A stretch of DNA of 64,000 nucleotides, taken from NCBI GenBank assembly GCA_916610825.1, contig OU744450.1, positions 22,939,338-23,003,337 on the forward strand. The letters run 5' to 3'. The position numbers and the translations under genes are program-made. Numbering within the stretch: the stretch's first letter is position 1; every line of letters begins with the position of its first letter. The notes under the pieces were generated by a model that had not been told where the DNA came from, searched no databases, and worked only from the letters and a program-made list of their open reading frames with translations. This document shows, in pieces, positions 62,101 to 64,000 of this stretch. The DNA comes from Haliclystus octoradiatus. Its lineage: Eukaryota > Cnidaria > Staurozoa > Stauromedusae > Haliclystidae.

Positions 62101-64000
62101 ATGTCTCGCAGTTTGTGTGCTAATTATGTTTGTTTCTTCTAGATAAAGAATAGCTGTTGTATGAGATGTGATATTTGTAATTTCAGTTGTCGTTATTGTT
62201 CTGCTCTGATGTGGTAAACGATTGATGATGATTTTGCTGAAAATGTTTGCAGAATTTGATAAATAGTGCGATGAAGTTTTAAAGATATACAGACCAGATA
62301 TTGGAGCAATAAAAGAGTCGTTATTCCAGTTCATGAATTTTCCCCTGCAAAAATAAAACTGAGAATTAGTCAAGTTTGTTTTTCACTATTTTCGGAAAAC
62401 CTTACTGTTAGTCTTGATTGTCGATCCGCAACGATACACGACCGCGATATTCACAATCCAATTCCCTGTGGTTCATTATATCCGTCACCAGAGGATGGCA
62501 CTCAGTTGATGTTTCAGACAAAGTCACGGCGAAGTTGACCGTCGCAGGATTTGAACTACAGCCAATCAGATACGACCTGATCTCAAATTCAATTGCTCTA
62601 TACCGTCTGAGCTAATCCTCGTTATGATGACATAGCGATGGCTTGGTTGAATGTAGATATTATTATTCATGTGTTTTCGTATTTGCTGCCTGTATGATTC
62701 TATCCGTCAAATAGTCAGAAATTTTGAATAATGTTTAGTTTCTACATTTAGTTGGCTTTCACTTTTTTGGAGTACTTTATACTTTATACCATTCTGGCTC
62801 TATATGTTGCCAATTTTGGAGTATCAACTTCTCAATTATGGTATCATGCTATATAGTATTTCTGGTTTCTAGATGTGAAACAGGAAAAGAATTTTTGTGA
62901 GTGCGTGTCTGATATCTGTGCAATTTTATTTAGCATCGTTTTTCAACATGAGAAATACTTCTCGTTAACATTTTGTTACGATGGGAAATTTGTTTTTATT
63001 TTTATGTCTTTTGCTTAGCTGTTTTGCATTTTCCATGAATTAGGCGTGCTTTAAAGATGAGTACTGTATCGTGATAATCCTCATGATACATAACCTATAT
63101 CAAATTGTCAATGTAAAGTCCAATAATATTCATGTGAATAATACGTTTAAGAGGTGGACATTACAAGAAATAACGTTTACCTCAAAACGTCATTTATGTT
63201 GTTGGATATAAAAACGAGAAAAGAAGTACACACACCTTTCATAATTTTCAATCTTGTTGGAATCATCACTTTTATCTCTGTAAATACCAAATGAAGGCTT
63301 TGTTGGTTGATTACTTAATTCGATAATGGTCAAATATGACCCTCTCAGGACGTACCATTCTTTATCACTATCACTGCTAATGGAAACACTTATTTTATCT
63401 TTTGGCTGGATAAATATGACATTGGTAGCAGTAATTGTTGTTATTCCGATGTTTACGATTTTTGCAGTATATAGATTACCATTTGAAGCAGAATTCTTAC
63501 GAACGTCAATAATATAATTTGCTACCTTTTCAAAGTTTTCGATAAAAATGTTGGTAATGCACATCAAAAAGCTTGGTTCTTTTACCGACAGATAATTTTC
63601 CAATGACAAATATGTGGACTGAGTTGGTATTTGATTAAAAAGAGATTTCGGTATATCTCTCATTTCTAACTGAACAATATTGCTTGATTTCTCGATCACA
63701 AATTTTGTTGATCTTTGATAAAATGTCTTCAAGATTGGTTGTTGTTTCAAAACTTTAACCCTGTTATACAAGGTGGAAAGATAAGCATGCTCTATTATTA
63801 TATCAGTATTTACATTCGAGCACTGTATATATAAAGCCAAAGTATCGTTGGTAATTAAAAATACACTCCCAGATAAAGATAATGACGTTATGTCTCCTTG
63901 CTGGACAGTCTTTGTAATTGTGAGGTGTTCTATTGTGTCAGCTTCTGGGTAACGTAGTAATGATACAGTTATTACTGCTTCTTTATCATCACTCACAGAC
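46983..64000 (-). CDS. Paralogous jelly-roll/Ig/cadherin receptor, 5' end outside the window
   Basis: Type I membrane receptor of the same architecture as the plus-strand gene, at least 2530 aa to the membrane. Exons in transcription order: 64000-63236 (partial), 62344-61400, 59400-59198, 58011-57854, 56275-56131, 55827-55684, 54544-49778, 48841-48583, 48022-47949, 47121-46983. All junctions are GT..AG and in phase. Domains: about four jelly-roll repeats visible, one Ig, fifteen cadherin repeats, an FN3-like module with the furin-type site NRTKRD, CNGPLQPGKSYR, and a transmembrane helix. The signal peptide and earlier repeats must lie beyond 64000; the final cytoplasmic exons are uncertain (see 45754-46171). 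Shared intron positions and phases with the plus-strand gene show common descent. Confidence 0.87.
47949..48841 (-). other. Juxtamembrane FN3-like module with furin-type site (minus-strand receptor)
   Basis: Exons 48841-48583 and 48022-47949. Features line up one by one with the plus-strand gene: Phe formed across the phase-1 intron, TTWYAVMYEALVGNNYIRRF, the basic site TNRTKRDIS, EMCNGPLQPGKSYR, a phase-2 intron through the next Arg, then LMAFFEGS...ESSFTKPFKTG. The RTKR site predicts extracellular proprotein-convertase cleavage, giving two non-covalently held subunits as in receptor tyrosine phosphatases. Confidence 0.75.
48053..48208 (-). mobile_element. tRNA-derived SINE, 3' part (copy 2)
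   Basis: Shares 'ccctaccgaaggcac', 'atgagtggcttttttcgctg', 'gatctcagccgcgacactgc' and 'tcatggcagatagg' with the full copy at 54754-55117. It is truncated before the tRNA-like head. It lies in an intron of the minus-strand receptor gene, between the two juxtamembrane exons. Confidence 0.75.
49778..54544 (-). other. Giant 4767-bp exon encoding most of fifteen cadherin repeats
   Basis: One uninterrupted exon of ~1589 codons. Linker motifs in order include EDQNDNKPHF, LDENDNKPIF, LDANDNPPII, IDVNDNAPVF, LDVNDNYPLI, TDKNDNSPIF, YEDKSTAPKF (degenerate), IDVNDNKPVF, LDENDEAPIF, KTNSHKPIL (degenerate), LDVNDWSPRL, RDVNEFEPKF, LDVNDNSPQF and IDINDMAPLF. Two linkers have lost the calcium-binding DxNDN core, which would make flexible joints. 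The acceptor is at 54545-54546 (TCCTATTCCAG on the minus strand) and the donor GTGAGT just below 49778. The matching region of the plus-strand gene is divided among six exons. Confidence 0.93.
54754..55117 (-). mobile_element. tRNA-derived SINE, most complete copy (copy 3)
   Basis: On the minus strand it starts GAGGATTAGCTCAGATGGCA, which looks like the 5' half of a tRNA with a box A. Box B (GGTTCAAATCC) follows about 60 bp later. A ~270-bp unrelated body runs to '...accgtctcaatta'. No acceptor-stem pairing is visible, so this is a SINE rather than a tRNA gene. It lies in the intron just before the giant cadherin exon (ending at 54544) in transcription order. A short open frame across it is not considered coding. 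Confidence 0.8.
55684..55827 (-). other. First half of cadherin repeat 1 (minus-strand receptor)
   Basis: Short exon with acceptor CATTATAG and donor GTAAGA. It encodes DARPKFEHRRKLFHVKENTE and then GTLIGSIKVSAIDD, the N-terminal strands of a cadherin repeat. Phase 1 at both ends. It corresponds in position to exon 31345-31488 of the plus-strand gene. Confidence 0.8.
56131..58011 (-). other. Ig domain of the minus-strand receptor, split by a phase-0 intron
   Basis: Exons 58011-57854 and 56275-56131. Entry CVDPGLMIKDISPSN, first Ig cysteine in TVEFLCETF, Trp pair in CYWWKDGK, then RIQRVSLNDTGKYTCVCHRAE. The intron between the halves is at the same place and phase as in the plus-strand Ig (30173-30583), and the entry CxDPGxxI is shared. 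The intron contains further AT-rich sequence and no other gene. Confidence 0.85.
56826..56844. repeat. (AT)n/(GT)n microsatellite
   Basis: About ten AT units followed by four GT units, intronic in the minus-strand receptor. Confidence 0.8.
58912..59157 (+). mobile_element. tRNA-derived SINE, 5'-truncated (copy 4)
   Basis: Plus-oriented body of the same family: 'gaattgcattgtgagtagct', 'ccatgaaatctgttgatgaa', 'gatctgcagtgtcgtggctg', then 'gggtgcctttggtaggga' and a 'gtctcaatta' end. The tRNA-like head is missing. Intron of the minus-strand receptor gene, about 40 bp from exon 59198-59400. Confidence 0.75.
59577..59598. repeat. (AT)n microsatellite
   Basis: About ten AT units in an intron of the minus-strand receptor. 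Confidence 0.8.
60643..60760. other. Nested inverted repeats with potential for a structured RNA or SINE head
   Basis: GGTGCTTGGTT (60643-60653) pairs with AACCAAGCACC (60717-60727). Inside it GTTAG and CTAAC can pair, and a second hairpin CCCCACC/GGTGGGG with flanking A and T runs follows at 60734-60760. A box-A-like TGGTGCAGACAGG lies within the first loop. No matching RNA family is recognised. It may be a further short interspersed element. Confidence 0.35.
61140..61310 (-). mobile_element. Possible retroelement 3' fragment
   Basis: On the minus strand the motif GGAAGAGCATCCGGTCATT recalls the GGAAGGGCATCCGGC block found near the 3' ends of RTE-like retroelements and their SINEs, and GGGTTTAATCCC upstream could be a box-B-like sequence. 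Weak evidence. Intron of the minus-strand receptor. Confidence 0.3.
62411..62620 (-). mobile_element. tRNA-derived SINE, 5' part (copy 5)
   Basis: Minus-oriented head and first body half: GAGGATTAGCTCAGACGG at 62603-62620, a box-B-like block at the equivalent distance, then the complement of 'gatgtttcagacaaagtcac'. It ends about 65 bp from the start of exon 61400-62344. Confidence 0.72.

Larger units (their letters stand above)
59198..64000 (-). other. C1q/TNF-like repeats of the minus-strand receptor
   Basis: Exons 63236-64000, 61400-62344 and 59198-59400. GxY-strand signatures are ISGLYIFKTSS, ETGLYILQLSIEF and NSGIYLIGINLNL, with late strands such as LFINDQIELIIEKS and IFIQPKDKISVSISS. 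About four repeats are covered, with the first cut by the window edge. They are more diverged than the plus-strand repeats, with fewer Trp and more Asn/Ile. Confidence 0.65.

Overview
The window is AT-rich genomic DNA from an animal. Genes are split by many short to medium spliceosomal introns (GT..AG, often GTAAGT donors). The predicted proteins are laminin, cadherins with calcium-binding DxNDN motifs, and Ig and C1q-like modules; laminin in particular is animal-specific. The unusual laminin and receptor architectures suggest an early-branching lineage such as a sponge or other non-bilaterian. That placement is inference and no species is claimed.

Layout. (1) 1-2076: no convincing gene, apart from a possible minus-strand terminal exon at 146-309. 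(2) 2077-16389, plus strand: one complete laminin short-arm plus coiled-coil chain, 14 coding exons, about 1828 aa. Its N-terminal (LN) and L4 domains are gamma-type, but a beta-type LF domain sits between them. (3) 16500-18647: a decayed non-LTR retrotransposon tail, a MITE and spacer. (4) 18648-43179, plus strand: a complete 27-exon gene for a ~2626-aa type I membrane protein. Order: signal peptide, nine C1q/TNF-like jelly-roll repeats, one Ig domain, seven cadherin repeats, an FN3-like juxtamembrane module with a furin-type site, a transmembrane helix and a ~255-aa cytoplasmic tail. (5) 64000 down to about 46 kb, minus strand: a paralogue, 5' end outside the window, with jelly-roll repeats, one Ig domain, fifteen cadherin repeats (nearly all in one 4767-bp exon), the same furin/FN3-like module and a transmembrane helix. 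Its cytoplasmic exons are only partly resolved. The two receptor genes lie tail to tail and share intron positions and phases across homologous junctions.

Together the window encodes a basement-membrane subunit and two large cell-surface adhesion or ligand-binding receptors. The juxtamembrane module of the receptors resembles that of type III receptor tyrosine phosphatases, but no phosphatase domain follows in the complete gene.

Introns and spacers hold many mobile-element remnants: a tRNA-derived SINE family (about five copies in both orientations), several MITE families with clear terminal inverted repeats, a LINE 3' end and various microsatellites. Exon borders were read by eye from splice sites and checked for reading-frame phase. 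For the laminin gene and the complete receptor gene, every exon sums to an open frame from ATG to stop.
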